From Takakia lepidozioides (Eukaryota; Streptophyta; Takakiopsida; Takakiales; Takakiaceae), in assembly GCA_030704615.1 (NCBI GenBank), contig CM060732.1, positions 78,942,171 to 79,006,170 on the forward strand: a stretch of DNA of 64,000 bases. Reading direction: 5' to 3'. This document shows, piece after piece, positions 21,273 through 34,665 of the stretch. Position 1 is the stretch's first letter. Each line of letters begins with the position of its first letter. The notes under the pieces are model-generated. The model worked only from the letters and a program-made list of their open reading frames with translations, did not search any database and was not told where the DNA came from. The position numbers were made by a program, and so were the translations under genes.

Positions 21273-24200
21273 TCAATTTTGACTGGGGTTCCCTACGCCC
21301 TCCACCCTTGCCTTGAAATTGACAGGCTTGAGCAGAATGCGCATGACGGTCCCACTGGGATGAACCTCCTGTCGTGTGGGCAACGCCACTATTCTCTCTA
21401 GCACTCGCCAACTGGCTGCCCCCACCACCTGCTTCCATGAAAACACCCCAAGCTTGCAATCCTTATGCCAATGTATCTTTAAGCTGAAGGAGGTTTAATC
21501 TGGATGAAGAAAATGGGGGATAAGTGCACTCATGCAAGCACATTAGAGTTAGTTGTATCTGAGCTTGAGCCTTGCACGTACTGTTGCCATTTTGTCACCC
21601 TGACGAAATGAATTTCTCACGCCAACAAGCAAGCTGATATGAAACTTGAAAACTCAACTCCAAGCATTACTAAAATCAAGCGAATGTTTATTAAAGCATG
21701 TACCCCCCGTGTCAGATTCCTGTGACGGAAACATCATGTTCGCCATAGAGATCAATTAATTAAAGGGCATACCTTGCCCCAGACAGAGAAGCTGCCGTTC
21801 CACTCAGGGTGGTCTTCTAGATTGACAAAGAACTCACTAGTCCCCTGCACACCACCGAGGTCATTTTGTTGTACTGTAAAGAGTTCAGAAGTCGCAATGC
21901 AGAACTCTGACATCAGGAAAAAAATGCATTTACAGCCAGAAAATCAAACAATCTGGAACCTGCACAAACCTCCAAAACAGTCCAACTTCTCATGAGGACT
22001 CTCACCGTGATAAGTGAGACTGACCCTTTGCTATTATTCAACCTGGTCTCTAGAGGTAGCTCTTTGTTTTCTTGGCGACCACACGAGTAAAGTCCCCCCT
22101 GCAGCAATGCATACCTGCCATCTCCACCATTTATTTCCTCCTCACAAAGGAGTAAGAGAACCTGATAGGGTAAACCATGTAACTATCTTAGAACCTGGAA
22201 CATGAAAACCTTGCTCCAAAGGCGATAGGTACCCTTTCAAATTCTCTCCAGAGGAGAGGGTGTTGTCCCCACAGGGGTCACTAATCCGACACAGCCCTTT
22301 GTAGAGTCTAACTCTGTGGGGTGTGCAAATCAGCCCTGAAAGTGCATCAGCACTCTGGCAGAATTGTTAGTGTAGGCATCTACCTTGCATGTAATGCAAG
22401 TAGCTGTGGCTTGCCTGCCGGGATATCATAGAGAGGGAAGGGGAGAGTCGAAACTAGTGAAAGAGTCTGGGAGAAAAACACAGGACTCACAGAGAAAGGC
22501 TGTTCTCATCTTTTGCTCCAACCAACAAAAGCAAAGAGCATGATCCAGATCAAGATAGTCAAGCTCTCATGACTGAGTATATATACATCCACGCTTCCAT
22601 CTTCTCTCTCAATCTCTCAAATCAAGGGTAGCAGGATATGATATGAAGCAGGACAAAGGCACACCATCCACACTGGAGGCTGGCTCCAGCAGCAAAATCC
22701 TTGCCTTGTACCTGATATGTATGAGTGCCAAGAGCCAAAGGAAAGGTCAAGAAGACTATGCTCTGTATGTTAATAATGAAACGGAGGAAAAAGGTTGCAA
22801 GCATACCCTTTCCGAGAACCGGCACGACCATCATCGGCAGTTTCACCAGGTGGCTCAGCACGGTACAAGGCACAACCATCAAACAGGCCTCGGCTGGCAA
22901 GACTCTACATGCCACGCATAATATCACCCATCCATCCACCTGTTTCCTTTCATATTACATCCATTTATCATTGTACCTGTTGAACTCCAAAACATTATTG
23001 CAGATTATGCTACCATAAGGCCTGTAATCACTTGCTTCTGAACCGTTTTCACAAGGATCAGAAAAGTGCAACAATGACTGAACACTACCAAGAAGTGAAG
23101 AACTACTTTCATTTCACTCTCAAGCTCTGAATCTTACCTTCACATATCTAACAGTCTTGGGTGCAGCATCCCTTTGAAGCTCCACATGGATACCCTACAA
23201 AATTTCGTTTCAGTCTCAGATCTTCTCCTCTCCAACTCAGCATGATTGACAACATTCAGCCAGAGCTGTGAGAAGATGGGCTGAGACTTGAGTGATAAAG
23301 CAATTCTGGGGTTAGGGCTAGGTTAAACAAAGTGTTAAATGTGCCTATCTAGTACTGAATGACTCTTGCACACAGAGTACATAATCATTTTTTATTGCAG
23401 CCTTTGGCCAGACTGCATGAATAGGCGGGATAATCTGTCATATTGATAACTGATTCCACATTATCAGTTAGGCGTTCAACATGGTCCATTAATTTGAAAC
23501 AGAGGTGGAGATACTGTCCCCCTCTTTCAGAAATCATCATGGACATTCAGAACCAGGTATTTTCTCTTGCACAAAGTGCCGTGAGCATATTTTAACTCAC
23601 TGATGTGACTAAGTTTACAAGCAAAATAATCCATTTCACAGGAGTTCTGCCTCATAGTTGTGGAAGACTCTGATGCAAAGATGAGAATTACCAAGGGGGT
23701 GCCTCACCAGTCACATGTGGCTAGATAAAAACCAATGTCGAGGAGGATGGGATAGAGGGACCTACCCCATATTTTGTTGCAAACACCAAAAGCTCCTTTT
23801 GCCTCAGTGGCACCCCTTTTAACACACCCAACCCCCACCTCAGCAACGTCAAACCTTGAAGGGAGAGGGCATTACTGTATGCAGTTCTAAACCATCAAAG
23901 TTATAAGCTGGAATAACTTATCGCCAGTGGGATGTGGAGCAACACCTTTGATACACAAATATAACAATAAGGCGTCACTGACATTTTCAGCAAAGCTATA
24001 AACCAGAATCTCTCATAGTTGTCAATGACACCTATGAGGACAGCGATTCTGCATAGGTGGGGTAAGCTATGCCGAGTTCACAAACATGGCAGCAACATAA
24101 GCTACTCAAGACAAGTTTCATCCTTTGTCAATGCCTTTGGATCTCCTGACCGCTAACACCGGTGTTAAAAGCCCCTCTTTGTCAGTAGGTGACACTTCCA

Positions 24201-25541
24201 GGACCTTTTGCATTGTGGCGGTTAACTTTTAGGTCAGAAACTATGCCTTGTTACTAGGCCTATCAGGCTAGCTCTGAGGGAAATAGTGGACACACCAATG
24301 ATCTAGTTTTGAATCATAGTAAGACTTCTCATTCTGTTGAAGGACAAGGGGCACAGATGTGTTTCCTGGCCTCTGCCAACTCCTTCAAGAACAATTCCTA
24401 TGAGTCTCTCAAAACAACCCGCAGCAGACCCTTGAGTACATCTTGCTGCTATCTAATACAGTCTGAGGATGTCAGATTGACATTTTCAAGCCCTACTTCC
24501 TTAACCACAACTGGACACAAAGTAACTATCAAGCATCAATGGCATGGTGGCTTTCAAATTTGAGTGCCTCAAATTTTTGGACCACCTATTGTCTACCAAG
24601 ATAGCCTTTATTATACTTCAAATTCACTATACACAGACACTCATACATATTATGTCATATAATTGAAAGGGGTTCACATGGATTTCAATGGTTCTAGAAT
24701 ATGACATTACGGGGTAGCCGAAAGTTCCAGCCTTGAATAGTACTTCCTTCTCGCTTATGATTTGTCACTTCACCTGCCTCAAGGAAAGGACAATCCAAAA
24801 CGATAGTTTGCCACCGTACTGATAGAATCCACACCTCAGAGAATAAAACCCTTTAAGTTCCACACAGTTTAAATACTTGCATGTGGCATCTCATAGTAAG
24901 GTCACAACAGGAGAAAGCTAGGGACATTATTTGAACCTTTGTATGGGAGTCCAACAGAAGAAAGAACGAATATGACAATGAAAAGAGAGGGTGGGGGGGA
25001 TGGGGACAAGGGAAAAACAGATGGACTCCACAGATTTCGCTTGGGAATCCCAGTGACCCCAGCCTCCCTTTTGGACGAAGTCCAAATTGAGGGACGAAGG
25101 GGGGCCGGGGGGAAAGGGCCACTAATCATAGATTTAGGCTCGCTCCAGTATGAGACACATTTTGATCCAGAAAACTCGTGACCATAGCATCATGAATTGT
25201 GTTAATTCAGAATTGAGAACATCAAGGAGAAACTGAGAGCGGAAGTCCAGAGTGATAGCGAGACGATCAATTTCAGCAGCCAAAGCGTGGAGGGTGTCTA
25301 TAAGTTACTTTATCGTGACTTACCGAGTGACACTTGTACATATCAAGGAAAATCGCTGAGAGAGAGAGAGAGAGAGACCCTGGTAGTAGCGAGCTGATGA
25401 CCGGGTTGTAAATGGGCGTTCAGTGTAGCCCACAAATGCGCCATCCCTCGAAATCCCGAATGCAATGTGCGCTGTTGCCAACATTATAAGCGTACATAGA
25501 GAAACTGTGTAACCTTTCAAGCAAGTTTTCATCGGCTCCAT
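21273..25541 (-). CDS. divergent secretory-type cyclophilin (peptidyl-prolyl isomerase-like), multi-exon
   Basis: A cyclophilin-fold protein of a plant subfamily with an N-terminal membrane or signal segment. Exons (minus): 25541-25379 (MEPMKTCLKGYTVSLCTLIM, hydrophobic), 25297-~25190 (HALAAEIDRLAITLDFRSQF; tentative), 23194-23138 (GIHVELQRDAAPKTVRYVK), 22904-22807 (GLFDGCALYRAEPPGE), 22114-22006 (YALLQGGLYSCGRQENKELP ... NSKGSVSLIT), 21873-21773 (GTSEFFVNLEDHPEWNGSFS), 21428-21273 (VLERIVALPTRQE ... MRILLKPVNF, stop). These follow the cyclophilin order APxTVxxF, FYRxE-like, QGG, RGSV, FFI, VFGxV. The canonical catalytic FHR and W residues are not preserved, so enzymatic activity is doubtful. 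Junctions are in phase except 22006/21873, which is off by one base: a missed micro-exon or a frameshift. The start region is joined to the domain by inference only. Confidence 0.75.
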
Positions 25542-27919
25542 TGCTTCCTACATTCCAACACAACCGAGAGAAGACACAGGAAAAATCAACTGATCTTGAA
25601 CGTGCATTCCTTTTGAACCCAAAGGCCTGCGGGATCGATTACACCCAAAAGGACTCATCTGGGGACTTCTCAGATATGTTGGGGTCATCAGTCAAGCTTG
25701 AGAAAACATCAAGATGGAGTCTGCCGGTCATCATTGATGTCCATTGGCTTCCACTAACGTACCCAACGTGTGGATTGCAGCTGAGTTGCTGCACAGCATC
25801 AAGTACCCATCTCGGAGCAACACATCACAAGAGAGTACAACCGCAAAAATTGTTGGTTGAAACTATTCCTGCACAACCCCGCGTTTCGTACTCTGTATTT
25901 TCAGAACTTCGTATGGGTATTGCACCGTATTGCAGCTGAAGGTGGTGGATGTATCGTGGATATCATCCCTGTATCTTCAAGGGCAATAGGGTTCTTCAGC
26001 TACCCAAGGTGACCATGACGGCTGCGTCCGCGTCGTCTGATTCTTGCCTTCGGCTTCGCTTCTCGTCTGGGTTGTCTTGGCAGCTTTCATATGTGCTTCT
26101 TTTCAGTTTTGGGTTGTCAAATGGTTGCACATGTGTAGGTGTGTTCAGTCCTCCGTTGCTGCATCTGTTGAGGTTGGGGGTTTTGTGTTGCTCTGCATGG
26201 CGATGAAAACATTTGATCTACTCGTTGCAATGGGCGGACAATTTGGGCTTCAATTGAATGTATCTTGTTACTTGTAGAGCTGTGTCGTGGAGAGTGCAGA
26301 GAGGGAGAATGATATATTCTATGCTGGGGGAACTAGGAGATGATGGTGACAGTAAAAGGTCTGAGCAGACGGAACTTTGAGAAGGTAGCCTGGCATATTG
26401 AGATCAAAGAGGGTTAGGGCAGGAAGAGTGCCCCGGGGCGTGCTAAAGAGATGGCATGCCGCCTTCGCAAGCTCTCCCACATTGCGCACGTCGGGACGTG
26501 TGCTGTACATTTAGCTTAGTAGGTTGAAGAAAAGGCGTGGGCTGCCAAACAAAGATGGTGTGCAGCCTAGACTTCTCCTCACATAAATGCCCCTTCTCTC
26601 TTTGTTTCTCGAATGCTCAAGGGTGCGTTCATGGGTTCCAGCAGTCTCGGTGACGCCACATCCTTGCGCTGATCCTTCTTGCCCTTTATTAGAAGGTTTT
26701 TGTTCTTGGAAACCTGGCAGCGTTTCAGTTGCGGTTGATTTGTTTGTGTCAATACTTACATGACATGGTCTTGGATCTGGGGGATGATAGTTGAGTGTCA
26801 AGATTCTACATGATGGACGCACGGCCCTTAAGAGCGCCTTCCTGAGTGCGTCAGCACTGGTGGAAGGGATTCGAGTCATAGCTGTGCCATAGCCATGTCC
26901 ACAGACACCGAGGCTTTCTCGGTGCCTGCCTCTCCAGGCTGAAGCAGGCTCCCACAGTGGTCTTAGCACCGTTTCACGTGGTTGCCTCTCAGACTGAGAG
27001 TACATCTTCAAAGTGCTGCTCATCCATCTTTGTTATTGTGCCATGATTTTTCTCGTATTTGCTTACCTTTTCACATTCTGTGTCGCGGGTTACGTCATGG
27101 GTGATGAGCTGGTCTGTTATCTTGGTATGGTGAATTGCACCTTCGTATGACTGGAAGACGATCTATATGTATATATCTGCCGCAATGAGGCAATCCTTTT
27201 GCAGATTGTTCTGTCTTTGCTGTCCATTGTCTCTGGAAAATTAGAAATAGCTCGGAGCTCGATGAAGTGTACACCTTACAGCCTTGTGCGAGCTTTGACC
27301 TCAAATGCATGTCTATTCCCTTGTAATGCAGCAATTACAAGGGATGCTCTGGATTGTAGTATCTGCACTTCCTCATTAAATGTAACAAACAGTTGAATTC
27401 TGTCCAAGCCTTCTGTGTACCGTTGGTGTGTGTGGCCAAGCCCACATTTAGTCTCATAGAGCTCATGGCCATTGCATCTCAGTTCTTTACAGCCTCCATT
27501 CAGTTCATCTCTGAACGGAACTTTTGGGCCATTGTAGTCTTGACAGTCTCCATCCAGTTCGTCTTTGTTGAGGAAACACACTGTGAACGATGAGATTGAT
27601 TTTACAGAGATGTAAGTGGGGAAATAGCCCTGCTGAGAGGCGTGGAAAGGGAAGACCATGCACGCAACAAGATGGACGACGGTGAACAAGATCTTGCAAA
27701 GTGTAGTTTTCATTATTCCTAAATGCTGGCAATTGTGTAAGCTTTGAGTGAATTGTCAGAATGATGTGGGAAGCAATCCAGATGCTCACATGCAGAATTA
27801 GCAACATGAGCATGGATTTTATCACAACAGGTATTTTAAATCTACACTCTGCATGTGCAGACCCCCTTGGCAATTCTCTAATCCAATTCTCTAATCCACT
27901 TTAAAGGTTGCCCGTAGGG
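25542..27919. other. intergenic region between the cyclophilin and GH3 genes
   Basis: Two minus-strand open frames lie here. One (26511-27023, 170 codons) has no recognisable domain and a composition that looks accidental. The other (27276-27713, 145 codons) starts with a signal-peptide-like MKTTLCKILFTVVHLVACMV and contains a duplicated motif (KDELDGDCQDY and RDELNGGCKEL). It abuts the 3' end of the GH3 gene and may be part of its UTR. Neither is called as a gene. Confidence 0.4.
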
Positions 27920-30900
27920 CTATCTGGTTTTCACAGTGCCTGTGGTCAATCCAAACCCAAATGGAAAAGTCGGATCATAGTGTTTGTCTCCTACATTCAT
28001 GGGTAGCTGATCAACAGATCGGAACCATGTGCGTGAAAGCTTTCCTTGGAAGTCATAGTCTCCGAAGATCACATCGGCAATGCCTGAACCTTCGGAACCA
28101 GGGAGCCAAGCCGCAACAAATGCATCCATGTAAGGTAAATAGGGCTCCACCACTAGAGGCCTTCCAGAGATCAACACTACTAAGCATTTCACTGCATTAC
28201 AAACATTCTTAATTACATCAGGGCCCGGAGAGGGAATGGTGAGGTTGAGGTTGTCACCAGCTGTCTCAGCATATGGCGGCTCTCCAATCACAACAATTGC
28301 ATACTCGAAGCCTTTGTCCTTGGCAAAATCTGCGTCAGGAACTTCTTCATACACTACTTGTGTAGAGTCACCCACTGCACTTTCAATGCCTTCCAAGATG
28401 GTTGTTCCTGCAGAAATGCAATCATAAACACCAATTTTAGGGAGGAGATACTTCTTCATAGACTGGTTGCCCCCCACCTTGTATCCAACTGGGCAAACAG
28501 TCGAGAGGAGATTTTTTTTTGCCTCTACTGAAAGGCATAAGACCAAAAAGGCCCTTTAACTGAGTTTGGCAACATCAAAACAAGACTTCGCGAGGCTCTG
28601 ATGGCTTCAGTAAGATGGCATCTTTCATTAGAGAGAAATTAAAGCACTAGAAAACCAGGTCCAAATTGTTGCAGCAGACGCCTTGTAAGGTAGGCGAATG
28701 CTGCCAGGCATTTATAGTCTTCATAACTAAATGCCTGGCGGCCTCTGAAAAGACAGAATAGCTCCCTACAATCTCATAATACACAGGGAAGGATTGAAGG
28801 GAACACCCCCAAAACCAATGGAAGTTGGGAATGACAAAGGAGCATCAAACGAGGTTGTACCAAAGGAAAACTAGTCTTACCAAGTGTAGTGTTGCCAGGG
28901 CTTCCTTGCCAAGTGATTGTCCATCCTCCACACTGCCTGCCAATGTCATTGGCATGGGTGCCAGCCACCAGTATCTTTTGTGCATTTCTATCCAAAGGTA
29001 ACAGAGGGGCTAAGCCTTTTGTCTTTCCATTCTTCAATAGCACAAGTGACTTGCGCACTGCCTCCCGTGCAAGGGCCCTATGCGACTGCACACCATCATA
29101 ACCACAAAATTATGCAATTTTATCAGAGAAAGAGACACAGCAGGGAAGGACTAGACAACATCAGGACTCAGAAAGAGATTTATACATCGGACTCTGCTTG
29201 CTTTAGCCTTGCAGCCAACCAGTCTGGAGGGTAATGGAAAGAATGGGCACAGGAAGGTTGCTGGATTAAGGAACAAGGGACAAGGATGGATTGGACTATG
29301 GTCACTGAAAGTTGGCTCCTATCATGCACTCAAACAGGAAGAAAGCAAGAAAGAGAAGGAAAAAGAAATTGATTCATCCGTAGGCGAGAGAGAGAGAGAG
29401 AGAGACTGTAGACAGGAGAACCAACATGCTGGAAAATGTTGTAGCTGCCCCATCCATGTCAATGTAGTAAAAAATGGAGTGTAAAACAGCAAGCTTAAGG
29501 GTGATATTTACTTTTTTGCCAATAGCTGATCCAAGCTTTCTGTCCGCAAGAGGCTTCTCAAAGAGACCAGTTTTGAACTTGACACGTAATATGCGGCTGA
29601 CTGCGTCATCGATGCGTGACATGGGGATGAAACCTTGATGAACCAAGTTTGTCAGATTACCAATAAATTCATTGAAAGTGAAGGGAACCATCACCTGCAC
29701 CCCAGCCAAGTATACAAATTATGCGATACTTAATAGGGAGAAGAAAGGAGAAAACCCACATCTAAATGTCATAAGACATGGCAAATGGACTAAATCTCAG
29801 CTGCTATTCTGAGAGCAAGCTTACCATGTCAATGCCAGCAGTAATGGCCTCAAGGACAGAGAAGGTATAATTAGCATCAGGTGGACTCGTCATGCGATCA
29901 AGGCCTTGCCAGTCTGTAATAACAAACCCCTGCCACATCATATTGGACCATAAAGAGCTTAGAACAAGTGTTACAAGAAGGGGAATCCATCCATCAGCTT
30001 TGAGTGTCTGGTTAGGCAGCTGGGGATCAGCTCACTTATAGCTTCCATTGGGGAAACACTAAGGTAGAGCCCCTCATCTTGCTATCAGAAAAGAGTTGGC
30101 CAATGCCGTAGTCCTAGATGGAACAGATTAGAAGTTGAAATAAGGTGCCTGGTGCCACTTGGGTGCCTGGTTTTTGAGCCACAACTGTTGAATGAGCCCT
30201 TGTACTCGACTGGAGCTACGACAACACAAGTTTCTGACCTCAGACAAATTCAGCACAGGGGTCCAGGGAATCCATCTGGTACTTCACACTGTTGGTGACA
30301 ATAATCACACTCCCAGAGAATTACAACCCCTTCACCGTGCGCTCCCCATACCAGAGAATATATTTTTTCAAGTTTACCTTGAAGCCAATCTGGTTCTTAA
30401 GAACATCTGCAATGAGGAAGTGGTTCCCATGCATTTTCTTGCCATTCCAACTGGTGTAGGAAATCATGACAGTGGACACCCCCTTGGCAACAGCTGTAAA
30501 GTAGGCCTTCATGTGTATGTCCACCAATCCCTGGTAATCAATTACTGTATTGTTCTCATTTATACCATCCGTTGTGCCTCCATCCCCTACAAAATGTTTG
30601 GCGCATGCAGCCACCTTCTTGCTACACGGACCAACACACCACAACAGCAATCAGGCTAAGTCAGAGAATGCTTGTAGTTTTTGAAAAAAAGATCCACACA
30701 AGTCAAAGCATGTCGAGTTTTCGAGTGACTAGGCCACTACTATCATAGAAGAGAGAAAGTTGAACATCTGCTAGGAGCCCAAAGAACTTACTGGATTAGG
30801 AAGAGGAACTTTATAACATCCACAAACAGCCCAAAGAGCTAGAAAGTGTCCTTCCTTCGTAAGGTTCAAGTATGTGGAAAAGACCAACTTTCTGAGTGTA

Positions 30901-32803
30901 TTAGAAAGCACACCTGCTTTTCACATAGGGTCCTTTCCAGCCAGCTGGGGCTTCACCTTGTAATCCATCAATGATCGTAGTCATGCTGGTGACCACATCC
31001 GGGTCTTCACTGTAGCTCTCGTAGCACCGCCCCCACCTTGGATCTCGACAAACCTGACCTTACATCCAATTCCCCACATCTGATTTCAGAAACAAACTCA
31101 CAACATGTTTGGGTCTCAACAGAGGAAAAAACACCACAGGGCATATCTGAAATCAGGCATAGATGGTACTGTCCAAGTCATGGGTTGCTCTGGTGAGACA
31201 TGTTGAGACAAGAAACAGATTCCACAGGCGCACCTCATATACATGTGGCTCTACCTAGGCTGATTTTAAGGTAGAAAATGTTTGCTTCTGCTTGTCTTGT
31301 GTGCCACACATAGAATGACTGCAATTGCTCTACATTATACCATCTTATGTGGTAAAACTGGCCCACGAGAGAACCAGGAGTGTAATGAAATCACACCACC
31401 CATTGTTGCATTGCTCTCACCAAGTAAAACCAGCAAGGAGAAGACAGACACTTACCGCAATACAGGGAGCAAATACATACGGGATTCCAGTGGACCGAAC
31501 CTCAAGGGCTGTGGCAGATCCTATACGACGCACCAAGTGGGGGTCCCTGCCCATTATGACCAATCCTCAATAACAGTGCCAAAAAAGTGAAGAGGGACAG
31601 ACCCAACAGTGATTTGAGGAACAGACCAAAAAAGCAAGGAGGTCTTAGCATGGATCAAACAAAAATTGTTCTAAAGAGAACTACCTCAGGAGAAGCTGCT
31701 TTCGAAGGAAGAAGTTTGGGTACACACCGTGTGGCGCCAAGGCCAACGTTGTGGGGGAAAATAGTAGAACCATAGACATTGTTGTGCCCATGAACGGCAT
31801 CAATCCCATATATGACAGGGATGCCTAGGCGAGTGCTCAGGGCTCCTTCCTGGAACTCATCGATCATGTTATCCCAGAGTACTGATGAAGCATTTGGTGC
31901 TGGGACACTCCCTCCACCACTCAATACACTTCCTGCATGCCAAGCAAGAGACACTGAGAATAAGACTGTGACAGTATGGGTTCATTCAGGTTGATAATAG
32001 AAGTATGGTGCACATTTTAGGAGACGTGATTGCTGCCTCCTTTTTCTCCTGCAGAAGTAGGGGAAGATGCTATTGTGTCTTCAGAGGCTGCTCACCCCTG
32101 GCCTACGCGTTCAGTCTTAAGGACCACAAATGATTAGCAGGGGGTTCCGTGCAGCCATTGAGGCCTCATTCGTTTTGGAGCTTTCTTGGTCTGTCCTGCG
32201 CTCGTCCCAAAAGATCCTCCTGTTTTTCTTCCAACAAATCACGTACACTAAGCAAAACAACAACTTGAAGCGTGGTTCCTTCAAACAAGCTTATCGTGCA
32301 ATGGGAAAATTGATATTTTTTCACCGTGTTTCCCTTTTCATCGTAGCAACTAAATGCGTGGCTTCATGTCCCCTTCCGTTTACGGGAAGTCCTCCCTTCC
32401 CACACCCACCTCATGTTTTGTCCTTCTGCTGCATTGCCACAACGCTTGGGAGAGGGCGTGAACGTCATACGATTCCTTTCTTTGTATCTGTCTCTCCCGG
32501 AGGACAACATTGTTTCTTCTTCTCTGCTCTCTCACACACAAGGAGTCTGTAGGGATCGATTATGGACTCACCAACGTAATTTTGTCGGATGTCAGAAGCG
32601 TTGGCAACTGATCGCTCGATCTGTGTCATCTGTCCTATCTTCTCCTCCAGCGTCATGCGAGAAAGAAGGTCCTTCACACGCACTGCAATACGTTGATGCC
32701 TGTCCTTGTATAGCAGCTCTTTCGTAGCATGCGCGCTCGCACCCATGCACACCATCAGTGCAAGTAATGCCAGCTGCAGAGGTGTCACACGTCTTTCTCC
32801 CAT
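27920..32803 (-). CDS. GH3 family beta-D-glucan exohydrolase / beta-glucosidase
   Basis: Secreted glycoside hydrolase family 3 enzyme that releases glucose from cell-wall beta-glucans. Nine exons (minus): 32803-32572, 31932-31728, 31546-31456, 31053-30914, 30621-30378, 29929-29825, 29694-29512, 29085-28881, 28407-27920. All junctions are GT-AG and in phase, giving 630 residues, the usual length for plant exohydrolases. Residues 1-25 form a signal peptide. [14 protein letters not shown] starts domain 1. [33 protein letters not shown] and KHFVGDGGT (about 231-239) line the active site, and TDWQG carries the nucleophile Asp310. Domain 2 holds [10 protein letters not shown] and GEPPYAET (510-517), the region of the acid/base Glu in plant homologues. 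It ends FPFGFGLTT, typical for the family. Intron 1 contains a LINE-like scrap. I see no damage; the gene looks functional. Confidence 0.95.
32100..32310 (-). pseudogene. possible LINE scrap in GH3 intron 1
   Basis: On the minus strand [18 protein letters not shown] recalls the TLWxIWKxRCxxxF motif at the C-terminus of the LINEs in this window, but the match is short and degenerate. Confidence 0.25.
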
Positions 32804-33147
32804 TGTTTCGAAGCTCTCGCAAAGTGCAAGCCACCTCAGATCCGGAAAATGTCAGCTGGTTGGCGCTGAGATACACTCTTATTAGTGCTAAAACATCAAA
32901 GACAGAGAGGGACCAGGCAAAAGAAGGGCAGCTACCAACATGATAGTGGGCGTCCCCAAGAAAAATCCAGGCTTTGGCAGTGCCTGACGTCCAACCCAAT
33001 TCAAATTGGCAGGAACAGCTCCAAGAGTGGAAAACAATCTAGAGATTGAACACGGCCAATCCAGGAAAAGCCAGCTCGAAGAGTGTCGAGAGTAGCTTGA
33101 GACAGTGGAGTGAAAAGGAGTGAAGCACTGCAGAGAAAGGAGGGGGG

Positions 33148-33264
33148 CAGCGTTATTTGTAGTCTAGGAGGGAGGCCTTGTGAGGGCACATTAATGGGCT
33201 TTTGCCATTAGTCCCAGGAGGCCTCCCTTTAGGCTAATTCTAGATTGCGAATAACGCTGCGCGA
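33148..33264. repeat. imperfect inverted repeat upstream of the GH3 gene
   Basis: CAGCGTTATTTG...TCTA...GGGAGGCCT (from about 33149) is mirrored by AGGCCTCCC...TAGATTGCGAATAACGCTG (to about 33264), around a ~40-base centre. The AGGGAGGCCT arms are perfect. It lies about 350-460 bp upstream of the GH3 start codon. Confidence 0.7.
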
Positions 33265-33717
33265 AAGGAGAGAGAATGACAGCGAGAGCGAGCTTATCCG
33301 TCACCGACGCCCGCGGCACGACCGCCGGCAACCGCGGGCCCACGAACGGAAGGAACGGCGGATGGACGGACGGAGGTGGCGAAATGTTAGCCGTTGGCGA
33401 AAGGCGTCCAACCTCATCGAAGTTATTACGCTATTACGGGGATGTGAATTATCCCATATCGATTGCGCGGATTCCAAGGCGGCACGGACCATATAACCGC
33501 AACGGGTGGATGGCCATGCTACCCAGATTCCAGGGCCCTACCATAATATGAAGACTGCAATGCCTGTCAACTTGCACAAATGCTCCATATGAAGGGAAGA
33601 AGAATCAGGGCCCTTCAAAAGAAAGGCCAGAAAAAATCTGAACCTTTCATCATGAAGGGCTCGTAAAAATAAAATTTACAAATGAAAGACTAGGTTTCAT
33701 AACGAAGGGTTCAAACC
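33265..33717. other. upstream region of the GH3 gene
   Basis: A CpG-rich stretch (33270-33510) is followed by AT-rich DNA. No clear gene; open frames on the plus strand lack domains. Confidence 0.35.
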
Positions 33718-33832
33718 TTAAATCAGAAAAATGGAACTGTAAATTCTCCCATCCCCAAATACAAAACCAGGCAAAAAAACAAATAATCACCCCCAATTCA
33801 ACCCCAAGATCGACCCCCAAAAACCCCCCCAC
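33718..33832 (-). repeat. repeat shared, inverted, with 42490-42585
   Basis: The reverse complement reads TTTTTGCCTGGTTTTGT, TTGGGGATGGGAGA and TTACAGTTCCATTTTT, as at 42517-42572. The flanking phrase GAGGGCAGCCTGGTGGG occurs at 34139 and again at 42478. Confidence 0.75.
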
Positions 33833-34665
33833 CCTCCTTCGCTCACCGCGCCACTTTACTTAAGCTTGAGCACTTTGCAGCACGGCAGGGCAGATCGAGT
33901 ACGCCATAGCTAGATAGTACGCACACTTTGCCGCTGGGAGTACATGGTGCACGGACACGGTGCAGTGCTAGGGCACGCGTACTGGCAATGGAAATTGGCT
34001 AAACTGCAATAGCCATTGGAATTTGATGGCTATTGCAACTTGGGTTTAAGCACTTGTACCTTCATTATAAAGCACTTGTGCCTTGAGGTTTGAACCCTTG
34101 ACTCTTGAGGCTTGAACGCGACCCCCACCCAAAAAACGAGGGCAGCCTGGTGGGCAAGGACGTCATTGCAGCCCACACGATTCACGAACAAGGAGAGGGA
34201 GTGGACCAGTATTTTTTAATCTGGCGAAATATCGTCAGATTTCGACCTGGAAAATGGGTCACCTACTTTTACTAAGGAATTATGGGAATAAAAATCAAGA
34301 AAATCGCCAGAAAGCGCCAAAGGTTAAATACCAGGAGCCAGATTTGTCCTACGTGGACCTGTTAAAATATGACACCTGTTATATAGCCTCTTTTCTAGCT
34401 CTGTCACCTCGTTATTCTCGCCACATGGGCGTTGGGTAGAATCTACATGTCGCCCTACGTGCGATTTTAGAAAAGTGAAAAAAAAAAAACACTAGAGTGG
34501 ACAGTGACTGCAAAATACCGTGCCAGCCCAAACAAAACTAGATGAACCATGTGCCAATTTTATATACATTGGTTGAAGTTTATCACTGCTAGAGGAAATA
34601 TGTCCCAGTCTCAACGCCTTGGGCCACCAAATGGTAGGCCACGTCGCGTGTTGTGCACCTTAGCA
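33833..34665. other. intergenic stretch without a gene
   Basis: Mixed sequence with a poly-A near 34480. No recognisable coding frame. Confidence 0.3.

Noticed and set aside
26511-27023. 170-codon minus-strand open frame
   Set aside because: Composition looks accidental and no motif is recognisable.
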